Shown here in pieces: positions 26,501 to 39,178 of a stretch of 64,000 bases of DNA (position 1 is the stretch's first letter; each line of letters opens with the position of its first letter). Source of the stretch: Phoronis australis (taxonomy: Eukaryota > Phoronida > Phoronidae). The stretch spans positions 422,833 through 486,832 of the forward strand of contig NMRA01000152.1 in assembly GCA_002633005.1 (NCBI GenBank). The letters are read 5' to 3'. The notes beneath the pieces were generated by a model that had not been told where the DNA came from, ran no database searches, and saw only the letters and a program-made list of their open reading frames with translations. Both the position numbers and the translations under genes were made by a program.

Positions 26501-29500
26501 CACTGGTACGCCTCTCTGTGTTATGCGTCCGCTTTGATTTGCTCATCACAAAATCGCACGCTTAGCAACCTGCACACCAATTAAGATCCTCACAACATGC
26601 TGTATGCAGAGATAAGCTGGTTGCTAAGAACATTTTCGTGCCATTTTTGTGCAATAATGAATTTCTTTGCCTTCATTGAATGAGTAATTAGTTGCTGGCA
26701 TGTTTCATCAGTCATGCTTCTGGGTTAACAATGATTTCATCTGCCTCTCAAGTGAATAATCCATCACAATAACTTCAAGGTATTCCCCCAGGCATGTCTG
26801 GAGCTGCTAAATAAATAACAAGGTGTGAAATTTTACAGAATGGTCTATCTATAGGTATCAGTCCTATCTGACTATATGCCCTCCAGGACTTATTACGCTT
26901 GGTTAACTGATCCAGTGAAAACACTAGATTCATGACAGTTCTTCCCAGCATTAAATGTTCATGGAAATCACAGGTACCATAACCACCCGCCGTTTCTGCA
27001 CTCAATCAAACCTATACAGAAGATATATGCATATAAAATACAATTTGTCATCGTGTTGGTTGAGAAACGCTGTTGCTACTGTACATCATTGTTGTGGTAG
27101 TCTCTTGGAAATTTGTTCCCTGATGTTCTCCGAGTTCTTGAAAATAATTATTGTTTTGGTACTAGACAAGGGTGCACTAGGTACTATGTAAGTGCTAAGT
27201 GGAAAAGTTTAGAATTAATAACGCTGTAGCATTACTAAGTGTTCCCAGGAGTTACTTTCAAGGATTCTGTTTGACAGACAAGTGTCTTTCCCCAGTGCTT
27301 GTATTGAATTATTTTTTAATGCATACTATCAGTCTCATAAACAAAAGTAATTGAATTGTATTGCTGGCCATTATTGCATGAGCCACACATAAATGAAATT
27401 AAGCCATTGTTAGTAGTATATTGACCCAGACCCCAGTCAGTAAGTGACTTCAACAAACTCCCATGACACTGGTATCTGTCCTTTAAACACAGAATAACAA
27501 TACGAGATTTTTTGTTCATTATGACTCGTTACATTGAGCAATGCTCGACCGATCCCGCCTGTTACTGCAGACGGATCCCTGTCAGTTTTCTTTAGTCCAT
27601 AACTTGTACAGTATTTATTAGAACGTTGGTTTTCAGCGGATCAGATTAACACTACCTGTGGCCCTGCTTATTTCATACTCACGTTTGTCTTTGTGGTGGT
27701 TCAGGTGTGGCGTTAGGTAAATTTCCGATATATAGTCCTTACGGGGAATACAGGGAGAAGGATAAGTGATCGTTTGTTGCTTATGTTTAAGTAGTATAAT
27801 TGTCTTGTTTGCCTTTGTTTGGATTGAAGTCTTTCTTCATAGATTTTTTGCACAATTCCACCCTAAGTCTTTTTTAAGGTCGCTGTGTCAGTTTGCTTTT
27901 GACCTTACTTGTACAATAGTTTTTGAAGCTTTTTGTTGCTATCTCGTTAGTGACAATTGCATGGTTATTGCAAATTCTTAGTATAGTATTTAAACATGTA
28001 TATAGCATATTTTGTGAATGTTTTCTCTGTATAGCGACTTTTGGTTAGTGGTTTTTCTTTTTTCTTTCTGAATCAGTTTATGGTAACACAATAAAAACAC
28101 TTAGCCGCGATGTAAAATCCTGTTTTAATTAACGTCCATCTGCGCACCCACTCTGCTGGTTGAGCTCCATGTTAATGCTGGCTTAGCATTATCGGTGATT
28201 TTTATCGGTTCAGTAGCACAGGTTGGTGATTTTTGTTGCCGACACCCACCTGGCACTTTCTTATAATCCTCCAGTAGTCATCTTACTGTTGGCCGATGTG
28301 ACCACTTTCCTGTCACAAACTCATTAGATTGGCAACAGAATCCTTATGTTACTCTCTGGTTGGTAAAAATGAAGTATGTAACTGTGTTTAAGATGGAGAC
28401 TGCTAATGACAGGAGAGATGTGGGACAGGGTTAAGGAAGTTAAGCTGCTTTCACTTTACAGTTAGTCCGAACTACGTAGTTCTTGATTGGAAGATTTTTC
28501 AAATGAGTATGAAAATTATCACCTATGGTCTCAAATTGTCTCCTTCATGAGACAATTCTTATACTAACGTTTGAGGTTTTGTTAACCCAATGCATAAGCC
28601 AAAATGTAACTAATTGATTCACAAGTAGGGGTAATATGACATAAGTGGTCCAAGAGAACACGCACTCGTCAACTGTCCAACTTTTAGCGAAACTGTCCTT
28701 CTTTTCGAAACGCAGCTAGATAGACGTTTCGTTATTGTGATTCTCCAGTCGATAGAGCCTCATTTTAATTCAACTAATAATGAAAGCACTGTTGAGGCAT
28801 TTTTGGGTGTTGCGCATGGACTCAGCTGTCCCACTTTATATCTGGATGTGACTGCTTTTTCAATCTTAGTCCCTTTTTCATTCTCAAATATTGGCAAGCA
28901 TTTGATCATACATCTGTTTGTACATGTATAACTATCAATATGGAACTGTATTGTGGCTTCACGGAAGAAAAACATTTAAACTGATTTTTTATGTTGTATG
29001 GTGTTGATTTTGCTGGCTCACTTTCCATTTATAGTGACCCCCATTTCCGAAAGTGCATTCAGGCTTGTATTTGGAATACTATTGACATTTCCCCGATTAT
29101 ATACACCTTCAGGAGCTTCAACTATCGGAAATTCCCGGTTCCAATAAAATAACGATGTACTAGTGTAAGGACAGAGTAACGTATTAGCTTGTTACTGAAT
29201 TTACATATTGAGTACACTTTAGGAGACCCAAAAATTTCCAATAGATTGTTAATTTGAATGTTATCCACATTTGTATTGCTGGAGAATGAAGCTACGTTAT
29301 CGTGTCTCATGAGAATGTCCTGCCAATTTGAAAGAAATCGTTAAACGTGACAAGTCTGGTATTGCTGGAGAATGAAGCTGTATTGTTGCATGTTCTCTAG
29401 TCCTGCCATATCAAAATAGCACGCATGACAGAAAGCTAAAAATTTCAAGTTGCTTATTGAAAAACTATATACGTATAGAAGTCAAAACAAACGCTGGCCC

Positions 29501-30462
29501 TTAAACGTGTTCATCAGGCTGTGCTTGGGGCTTCTAGCTTAATTGCCTCTAAATTCATCACCAAAGCACTCAACATTTGACTAATTCTGAAATTGCTCAA
29601 GTATCTTCAAAGGCAGATGTTGCTCTGTGTCATGTGTTATGCTTTCTGGCACACTCTCCTGTTTTAACGAGTTTGCCCATTTTTGAAAAGGACCCCTTGA
29701 GAGTGCCAGCCAAGCCATAATAATTACTAAAATTACCATGTTTTATTTCTCAGAGGATTTTGATTCATAATAAAGCTGAAAATGTTAGCAATTTAATACC
29801 AAGTGTTGTTTAGTGACACATGGCAATTTCAGTTAAAAATCAAAGTAAAACTTCCTGAACAGAAAATGAAATTTCCATTTTCTGTCATATTGTTTCCCAA
29901 ACTGAAGAAGTTTTTGCGAAAAAGCTGCATCATTTTATTATAGAAGGTTGACTTGAAAGGCAGATGTCTCATGCTTGTGTCCCGTAGAGGGTCACACTCT
30001 CCTTCAATGGGTTTCTCAAGATAGCTTTCTAGTGAATTAAGATTCCTCTTGCGAGTAGTACTCGAGCCATGGTTGGATTCACTTCAATGGCCTGCTGGAG
30101 AGTGGTTTCTGGTGTAGCGACATTACTTGTGGACAGTCTGGCCTCACGCACACCTCCCAATTGTATTGTAGCTCCATCTGTCTCACTCTGCTTTATGTCT
30201 TCCTGATTGATGGAATTGATCCAACTACAGCTGAGTGGTATATCAATACTTTAGATTAAAGTAGCTGCCTCTACATTGTGCATGTTTTGTGAAAAAGGCT
30301 TTTATATGAAAATGAAGCTAAATGTTATAACTGTGATTGAAGTCTGCTATATAATACTGCGCTGTTCACTCTACATTTCCTAACACTCGTGACCGACGTG
30401 GAAATCACTTCAAATCTCGTTACTAATGACGAGTTGAAACAAGTTTTATGACTGCAGCAAGT

Positions 30463-30678
30463 GTGCCCATGATCGACAATGTACCCAGCATCGACAATGT
30501 ACCCAGCATCGACAATGCACCCAGCATCGACAATGCACCCAGCATCGACAATGTACCCAGCATCGACAATGTACCCAGCATCGACAATGTACCCACCATC
30601 GACAATGTACCCACCATCGACAATGTACCCACCATCGACAATGTACCCACCATCGACAATTTACCCACCATCGACAGT
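30463..30678. repeat. 18-bp minisatellite, 12 units
   Basis: Twelve tandem copies of an 18-mer like CCCAGCATCGACAATGTA. Variants are ordered: the second to seventh units carry AGCATC, the eighth to twelfth carry ACCATC, and the fourth and fifth carry a neighbouring C in place of T. Because 18 is divisible by three, several frames stay open on both strands (for example VPSIDN repeats), which is a by-product and not evidence of a protein. Confidence 0.95.
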
Positions 30679-31507
30679 GTTCTGGATTTTTGTTGAATAA
30701 ATGAGTATGCAGTGGCTTTACCTGTTTCAAGGAATTTGAGTCTCAGACACTGTAAGCAGCCTGTACTCAGGGCACATTCCGTTTCTTTAAACTGAGCAGC
30801 ATTTGTTCAAAATCTTGCTTTTTGAACGCGGATAGTAACAAGGTGATGTATTGTAGAGGAATTGACCTCGTGGTTGGGATGTTTCCTCTTTTGAAAATTA
30901 GTGGATTTGAAGCTGAAATGTACATCGCATAGTAATGAAATAACTAAATAAGATTTAATTTAATTCTACTCAGGAAATCGCAACATCTTAAGAGACAATA
31001 ATTCTGAAATTTCTCATTGTGGAATGTCACTTGTCACAGGTAAACTCACTTTCATACGCCAAGTGAGTTAGTTTGTTATCGTTTGTGAAATTGTAGCTTG
31101 TCGTAGGTTGTACATTAGTACTGAAAGTTATTATTCTGTGTGCACATATGGATAGCACTCCATCTACAGTAATAAATTAGTACAGACATTCTCTCTCGTC
31201 ATTATTGTAAATGCCCAATATAACATTGCCTCTTGATTGATTTTCTCTCAGTTACACCATAAAAAAACCCCCAGGAAAATATGCATGTTTTATTAAATTG
31301 CATGCACTTTTGTAGAAATACCACAGAATTTATACGAAACTATACAAAAATATGGTGAAAGTGTTAAAAATAGGTACACTTGTGTTATGTGGATAAAGTC
31401 AAAAGTTGTCTTTTGAGAGAAGGCAGCAGTTCTTATATGGATTTGATTTATCAAAATAATTCACAATTGCCTTTTTGTGAACTTAAATGTCTTTTTCTCT
31501 TTTGTAG

Positions 31508-31740
31508 TCATTGTAATGGTCCTCAGTCTTCTGGTTTACCCTTTGGGTCTGGATGCCACACTTATACAGTATTACTGCCCCAAGGCCAACATCTACCACC
31601 CGGGCGAGTGTCACGTGGGCTGGGGTTATATGCTGGCCATACTTGGCGTAGCTCTGTCACCGTTTTGCCCCTATCTCTCGCGGTTCATCAATTTCAAGAT
31701 GGTAGATGACACAGATGATGAAGTTCCAGTGTTCGTGTGA
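31508..31740 (+). CDS. LHFPL: LHFPL-family tetraspan membrane protein, coding exon 2
   Basis: The acceptor TCTTTTGTAG gives two bases that complete the Val codon begun at 8628. The exon encodes residues 130-206. These are the rest of TM3 with the family motif LVYPLGLD (138-145), a second extracellular loop with C153 and C164, GWGYMLAILGVA opening TM4 (about 167-187), and a short acidic cytoplasmic tail (DDTDDE) ending at TGA 31738-31740. TM3 reads continuously across the junction (GYLQCIA then VIVMVLSLL), so no coding exon is missing from the 22.9 kb intron. Total length of 206 aa is normal for the family (roughly 200-250). Confidence 0.9.
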
Positions 31741-33603
31741 AGTAGGATCTTCGGGGATGGTCTTCACCGCAGTCTCGATTTTTCGTCTTCAAGTTGACTG
31801 CAAAATGCAGGTGCTGAGAGGACCCTGGTGATGTGGGGTTCTTCTTGATTCAACTTTTAAAGATCACTACAGTGCACTGAAGCGCTGAGCCCACCGGCTG
31901 GTGATGTAGGTTCTTCTCAATTCATCAACCTCTGAAGATGAGGCCTCTGAAATCTGGTCCCGTGTTTGCGTGATGTCTCTTATAGCTTCTGAAGACAACT
32001 GACAAACTGTCGAACCATGTCTTGTGTTAATTGAAAAAGGACGTCAGCTTCACAGTTTTTGCACTCATGCAGGGCAGTTTGGCCACTTAACTGGTATTTA
32101 GGTCAGCCACACTGATAGACCTAGTGGTTGGATTGCTCAGTGGCTGACAGCACTTAATTATTGAGATTTGAAAAGGAGCTTCAAAAAGCAGGACGATTTT
32201 GTCAGTATTCCCTAACCACTTATGAGATTTGAGGTAATTGTCTAAGGATGATCTTACTGACGTACCTTTAATTAGGTTAAAACGGAAACAAGTCCCTTTT
32301 AAGGGCGTATTAAAGTACCTCGAATTTGAAACCAAACATTCTCCTGTGTAGTGAACATCCAATCACGGGGAACTTCCCTTGTGACCAAGAGCCTCAGCTC
32401 ACAACTGACAGAATTTTAATCCCAAATGAACTGGTAACCACTGGGGAGACATGAATTCTGAATTGTCATGCCAGAGAAACACCTCAAAAGTTGCTTATGC
32501 AGAATGCACAGGCACCCGTGTCCCCTATCTAGAAGACACAGGCACATGTAGGCCCACGTGAGTGAGCGTGTGAATGAGGACCCTCGGATACCTGGTGTAG
32601 GGAAGGTGAGTATGGTGTCATGTGGTTGTAACTGCTGCCACTCGAGGAACTGGAAAAAACTGTTCTATGAAATTAAAATTTTTGTAGGCATACAGTTGAA
32701 CCATGTTAAAACACCCATCAAGGGACCTTCGAAACATGGCCTATACTGTAAATATTCTCCAATTACTAGGGACAACTGAAAAATTAATTTGTTTGCTCAA
32801 AGTCGTAGCTTGTCCCAAATTGTAGAAATAAGGGAATTTAGCCATCCCAAATTGAAAATTAACCACTGTGTAGATTGAAAGCACATTGTCCAAAATTTGA
32901 GAAATATGGTGAACACCAAAATCGCCCTTGTCCGAAAGGCCAACATTGACAAAATTCATGTTGTGGGAGTTTTTGTGTCCCAAACTCTAGAAACTGTCAT
33001 TGGAGAGATAATTTGTTTTAACCAGGGAAGGTACATACGTTAAGTAACGTTAGACTTAAAGTTTGTACATTCTGTCGCTGTTAATGTTCTAGCTATGGCC
33101 TGTTACGAGGTTCAACTGTACGAAGGAACAGGTTATTCTATATGAATATGTCAATCTCAATATGGCATGGAAAATATGTTGCAAACATTTTAAGTCTTGT
33201 CAGCACGCCATCTGTTGGCCACATCACAAGGTTATTCCGTAGCCACATTTTAATTACTCTGGTTGTGATTAATTCAGTTTGTGACGGTTTTATGTCTTGT
33301 TTTCTGTTGCTACTGTGCCGTTTGTTGAGCAATGACATTTTTGTTTGTTTCTGGAAGTTTTCTATCGTAAATGTAGGTTTCCTGGCTAGCAATGATCTCT
33401 CAAAGCATTAGTTTGATAAAATTGGACCATAACGTTGCAGTTATTCCGCTGAACAATTCCGCAGGCTGCGTGACATGTTTCAAAAATTATTTATTTATGC
33501 ACTGTTTCAGTATTATCGTGTCTGGAAAATCATGTTTTAATTAATAATTCAATATAACTGACTATCCTACCATATCTGGGTATAGTTCAGTTAGTAGCTG
33601 TCC

Positions 33604-33726
33604 TGCAGCGAGAAAAATCTAGCCAAAATCATGTGCTCTCATTGGAAATACTCGGCAATTTGTAACGCAATCTCGTGAGATCTTGCTTTTTAGTTAGGTA
33701 CATAAGCATTATTGACCTCTACCCAG
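33604..33726 (+). repeat. Dispersed repeat, copy in LHFPL 3' UTR
   Basis: Second copy of the repeat at 23386-23520, in the same orientation, with moderate divergence. It lies in the probable 3' UTR. Confidence 0.7.
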
Positions 33727-33900
33727 TTTATATACCGGTGTTCTTCAATTTTTAACCTCAGTGTAGAAGAGATGAACCAAGTTGGTGCTTACACTTAAAA
33801 CTGACCCAAGGTCATTCACAGTCATCTGACCACAGTACAACCAGTTGAAACCTTTTTGTATACATTAAGTCAGTTTTGTGAACTGTTTGACTGCATCTGT

Positions 33901-33906
33901 AATAAA
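33901..33906 (+). terminator. Candidate poly(A) signal for LHFPL
   Basis: AATAAA is followed within 50 nt by T-rich sequence. A second AATAAA lies at 34083-34088 and could serve instead. Confidence 0.4.
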
Positions 33907-33925
33907 GTTTTACAAATTTCAATAT

Positions 33926-35962
33926 TTGAATCATTTTTATATGAAATGAAGTTTTTATGTTAAATTTTTATTAACTGGCTTTCAAAGTTGTGACAGTGCA
34001 CTGAGTATTAACATAATGGTTTGTTTACCACACAATTGAACAGACATGAAATTTCATTTCTCAAAAGATATGTATTGGATTAAATAAATGCATATTATAT
34101 TTAAGTTCTGTATTGTGGCTGGTAACCAGACAGTATTTTGAGATATTGAGGGCCTTACAACAATCTTGGAACCCTTTGAAAAATGGAAAAGTACAATTTA
34201 GCTATTCTTTTTGTCTGAAATTGATGAAATTTTACTACTAGGAGGTTTAGTTACCGAGGCACCTTCATAGCATTATTTTATTCACTTGAAAGTTAGTGCC
34301 GATGGCAAAGTTACACTGTCAGTTGTTATTTTACTTCAGTATGTTTGTAATTTTCTGAATATGAAATTGACTCCTTTTTGAACAACAGGAACACCTATGT
34401 TAGCTAACCCAACCCTCAAATATAAAAATTGTGGTTGGTCATCTTAAAAAATCAAGTCATGAAGTAGTGTTCTTACATGTACATGTTTCCCATTTAATAT
34501 CAAACCTGGAATTCTAGAATTTTTCTGCAAAAGTTGCCCTCAGTTTTGTTTAAGTATAATTATGCAATTATATTCAGAGATTGATTACAATTTGCAGAAG
34601 TACTCAGCATTGCCCCTTCCTGTGTTTAATCACATTGCCAACAAATCTCCAATAGGTGTCGCAAGTGAGATGGTTTAAGGAATGCAGGAATGTTAGCGCG
34701 CGACTTTTGTGATCTGAATCTGGCCATGCACACCATTATAGCTTGCAAGCCGAAATATTGATAAGATCTAGCCAGCTGTCTGCGACCAGTCTGTCAGTAA
34801 ACAACATAACGCAACCACTTAGCATTGGAAATTTGCTAGATTCAATTAATTTCTAGCATAAAAATCAGTTAGGAATGGTCTTTAAACAAAAAATACACAT
34901 GCAATTAGTAATTATATTGATGTAATGATCTCAGCATGACCAGTGACTATTCAAGTAGGTCAATTTTGTTTTGGTTTTCTTCCGTAGATGCCAGGTGGCA
35001 TGATTTTGTTATCTAATCAAAACGAAACTAAAGCAATAAGAAAATAGCCATAGGAACATTTACGATAACCTTTCTAATTGTCATCTTCGTATTTTACTAA
35101 TACAGGATTTTACCAGAGAACTAGTTGTTAATGATGCAATCAATGTATGGGTAATTAGTCGGAGCCAAGTGAAGCCTAGGGGCAATTTTGTTCGTGCTGT
35201 GTTAGGTATAATTGCACAGATAAGTTCAAACACAGATTTCAGATTTGGCTCTGAGGCTATGTAGGTTTTTGGTACATGCGTACCTTACTTGTGATAGTCT
35301 GTTGAGAAGTTTTACAAAAATACATTTTCCACCTGTCCACTCTATTGTCATTTGTGAGCCAAAGTTAAAGAGTTCGCTCTAATTCCAAATTATTTGCAAA
35401 ATTGTTATATTCCGCCCTACATCTGGCATTGGAAAAAAAAAATGTAATTCATGCAGTCTCATAACGAAGTCTGTACAATTTATCGCCTCGGTGGCAGTTA
35501 CCTCTGACTGACGCACAAGAGACACTTGAGTAACCATGACAATTTAGTGAAATCTTTTTGTCATAAGCGTGTAAAAGATGGGAGATGAATCAGCCAAGAA
35601 ACATGCTTTGAATTGATGAGTGGCCTGGGAATAATTAACTGAGCCCTGATTAATGGAACGAGCCACATCAAAGGGAAATTATGCTCGGCAGTCGCAGATA
35701 TACCGTCGGATACATATTTCCAATTACATACTGGAATTGAGTCGATCCTCATTTTCTTTGACAGTTTGTCTATAGAGACTGCACCAAGTTATCTGTTCAG
35801 GGGTGTATAAATTTAGAACAATTTCATTGGTTCATGCTCTCCACAATTGCAACCAAATTTTATACAAGTTAACTAGAAATTTGACCACTGCTATAAGTTG
35901 CTGAAAATGTATCACTAAAACAAAAGACAGACTAACCAAATGATGTAACAATTAATTCCATA
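33926..35962. other. Intergenic region between convergent LHFPL and NF1
   Basis: About 2 kb of AT-rich sequence between the two candidate 3' ends. I see no exon, RNA gene or clear repeat structure in it. Confidence 0.4.
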
Positions 35963-35968
35963 TTTATT
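35963..35968 (-). terminator. Candidate poly(A) signal for NF1
   Basis: TTTATT on the plus strand reads AATAAA on the minus strand. The minus strand just beyond (plus 35915-35945) is rich in T and GT (GTCTGTCTTTTGTTTTAGTG), as expected of a cleavage-site downstream element. Confidence 0.4.
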
Positions 35969-38347
35969 AGAGAACATTTTAGCTTACACCAAAATGACAG
36001 TTAACTTCATGCAATTTACAACAAATATGGCACCCACTGTGGCCGAATGGAAACCACCCACAATAGTTGTTGGAGAACACGGGTAGCTGCAGGTCTCGTT
36101 ACTTTGTACATGTGCCATGGTAATGTCTGAAAACTATCAAGAGGATGCAAAGCTTATGTAGACCACACAACCTTAACATAAATAGACTTCGGTGTGTTCC
36201 ACAAAAATCTAGAAGTAAGACTGATCTGCACCTTTGGCATTTCTTGATTCTTGGAGAAATGTGACGGCTCCAAAAAAATGCAACCACGTCAAATAGTTGC
36301 TCCGTTTCATGAAAGAAATTTGGTCTTGCCCTGCCACTTCACAATCAATGAATAAAGGTTTAGCTGTCACAAACTTAGAAATAATTCTTACAAATTATCA
36401 GAGTATGAGAATATTCTCAGATACTTTGTACAAAAATGAGTTTTAATGCAAAGCACAAGACCAAATTTCTGACTTCTATTTTCATGAAACAGAACCCTAA
36501 AGTAAAAATGTCATGTCGTTATTACTTAAATTTCAGTTTCTTCGTAGGATTTTCCCCAACACTTGATTCAGAATGTCAGCAAACTTTCATTGAAACTAAT
36601 TATTTCAATAAAAATATAAAGTAAAACATACCAATTTTTTAATAGCTAGAGGTCACTTCACCACGAACACTGTTTTTATTGCAGCTAAAAAATTTTTCGG
36701 ACACAGCACACCAGACAAGTGGCCTTTCAGCTTGTCAAATTTCTCGTCAATTATTGAAATGAGAAGTTTTCACCTTGTATAGCAAGCACTGCTGTCACCA
36801 AAAAACATTTGCTTTAACTTGAGCATCTGCAACAACGAAGTGAACTTTTTTTATAAATTCAAAAATGTCGATGCTACTGCAGTTATTTTTGTCCCAAATT
36901 TGAAGAAATTTTACCAATATGCTCTACTGACTTGGCTATAGAATATCGAGAAATATCTGACATTTGCGTATTTTCAAAACTATTTAGCAACGTGAAATCC
37001 ACTCTCCAAATGTCAGTGATTTGTGCATTTTTAAAATGGACTTGATGTTGCACAATACACATTCAGAATTAAATAAATGCCAGGAACACCCTTTCTTCAC
37101 TGCCAACTTCTCAAAGCAAACTACCAACTGCTGGTTGCCATCAGTTTAACTTCTCTAAGAATACACATTGTTTCAGATTGCACACAGTTAAGCATTGATT
37201 GTAGCGAAATTGCATTCAGGTCAAAGGCTCGGAAAATAGATTACCAAAAAGTTTAAAATTAAACAATCATCGGGCAGGTCTAAAACAGTTGTCCTCGCCT
37301 AGTGGAGTACACTAAACATCTCGGAATAGCTCGTACGATATTCTTGATATTTTAAAACGCCACGTAAGTGGAGAAAACTTCAAAGAAGGAGTTTGTGGCA
37401 CAGAAAACCAGAAGAAAAATCTACCAGCCCAATAATGTAATCACGAAAAATGAAAATTAACTCAATCGGAATGAAAAAGAATATTCGGCAAGATTAGTTC
37501 AAATATTAGCTTTTAAGGTAATCATCAACCTTATTGTATTTTTTTAAATGCAATATTCACATTTTATAAAATTATACAGGATACTGATAACTTCTTTCAC
37601 ATTATTCATGCGTCAAATACGCAAGTTGTTATGGGTTGGCTTCAGTCGACAAGCATCAAACCTTTACTGGCCATTTTGATGCATTTATAAACAGCTTTGA
37701 ACATTGATTCCTACCAATTGTGTTGGTCAATTAGTACGAAATTCTGTGCACTGTTTACAGTCAGTGTGGATGAGGGAACCATCTTTCTGATTATTGGTTT
37801 TCCTCCTAACAAGGGAGATGTCGGCCAACCAAACCTGTCATAAGAAGTTAGTTCGATATATCTGCTGTTTAAGGGTAAACATAACCTGAGCCTCATGCCC
37901 TGCATACTGACAGTAAGAGTACCAAGAAAGTCACCCCCTTAGTTTTTTAATGTTCAAAGCACTAAAGGGCAATGTTCATAAAAACGACAGTCACATGATC
38001 ATGAACAACTGTTCAATGTTTTAAGGCATGAATTACGATTTTTGAGTCCGCGAGGACTAAGAAAAAAATTATGTACCTTTAAGGGTTGAACATGTGAAGT
38101 TAAGCAGTTATTTGATGAAATTTGAACTGACATTTAGACCATGCTGAGGTGGCTTTAATTTGTATGCTTTCCTAGGTTACCGTATTCTATTTGAGAACCA
38201 CAGCTTGACCAGGTCAGAAACACCTAATATACATATCCATGTACCATTCCTTATGTTAATTGTGGTAATTAAGTTAGGTAATACTGGACAGAATTTCCAG
38301 TTGGGTTCAGGTGAATGTCTTGCTCAAAAAGAGGCAATAATCAGCTG

Positions 38348-38427
38348 TAACGTGCCCACATTTTGAGAACCACTGTGATGTGGGTTACTCAGTAGAGAAA
38401 ACTGGTTCTCAAAATGCAGGCACGTTA
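38348..38427. repeat. Inverted repeat in probable NF1 3' UTR
   Basis: Arms 38348-38372 and 38403-38427 pair over 25 nt with two mismatches (AACGTGCCCACATTTTGAGA and its near complement), around a 30-nt loop. Confidence 0.8.
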
Positions 38428-39053
38428 TATCCAACTATTACCCAAAAAGGGGCAATTGGTAAAAAACTAATCCGAGCTTAATCCTACAACACAGGTCTTT
38501 GATGGAACAGATATTTACAAGGGTATCAAAAATATCTTTAACGAAGGCCTAATGCCTTTAATCTGGGTTAATAAATTATCAACGATAATCACTTCATCTA
38601 CGTAAAGCACCATTAAGACAAATTCAAAGCCATAGTCACTGACCAACAACACAACATTATCAATAATACCACTACACCATAATAAACTGTGCAGAGTCAT
38701 AATGCCATTTTTAGTACAAAAATATGATAGCGACGCATGTAGAGGAGAAATGTCAACCGTAACTTGCATCTTAACACTTCTTATCTCCATCTTACACTTT
38801 CAAGTCAAATTTCATATCAAATGCAACAGAAAATAAATTAATTCACTGCGACCTGTTCAATCTCTCAGTTGCTGCCATGGTGATGATGTAGCATTGAATA
38901 AATGTACATCTTCAACTTAGAATTTACATTCACAGCTTAGCAAATTTGCTACATGTCCATGAATGCAAATTACACATTGAAGCATTGCCAGGGCCCAATT
39001 TGTTTAAGTTGCGTGCTTGACAACAACGACATCATGCATCGCATTACAATAGA

Positions 39054-39178
39054 CCTTATACACAGTTGCCATTTTAAAAGTCAGCCTCTTTTTCGGTTTC
39101 AAAAACAATGCATCAGAATGCATTGCTTTTTTAACCTAAAAAGGCTCACTTTTAAAAAAGGCAACTGTGTGAATAAGG
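39054..39178. mobile_element. Palindromic MITE-like element in probable NF1 3' UTR
   Basis: The two halves are inverted copies. CCTTATACACAGTTGCC at the left pairs with GGCAACTGTGTGAATAAGG at the right, and the pairing continues with small mismatches through AAAAGTCAGCC and CAATGCAT to a short loop near 39115. Transcribed, it would fold into a hairpin with arms of about 60 nt. Confidence 0.8.

Larger units (their letters stand above)
8629..31507 (+). other. LHFPL intron, 22.9 kb
   Basis: This is a phase-1 intron with a GTAGGA donor and TTTTGTAG acceptor. I found no convincing exon on either strand. It is AT-rich and holds a hAT-like MITE (13566-13707), a SINE (18159-18356), AAT-type and TCA-type microsatellites, an 18-bp minisatellite (30463-30678), and diverged dispersed repeats. 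ORFs inside it are short and lack conserved motifs or paired splice sites. Confidence 0.85.
31741..33906 (+). other. LHFPL: Probable LHFPL 3' UTR
   Basis: The stretch after the stop codon has no coding signal. It contains one copy of a dispersed repeat (33604-33726). The first AATAAA I see after the stop is at 33901-33906, which would give a 3' UTR of about 2.2 kb. The extent is inferred. Confidence 0.4.

Noticed and set aside
30463-30678. Regular short repeats as a possible CRISPR array
   Set aside because: Units are directly adjacent with no unique spacers, and the genome is an animal's.
30423-30730. Overlapping ORFs on both strands encoding PSIDNV-type and MVGTLS-type repeats
   Set aside because: These are products of the 18-bp minisatellite, open in several frames at once, with no splice sites or start context.
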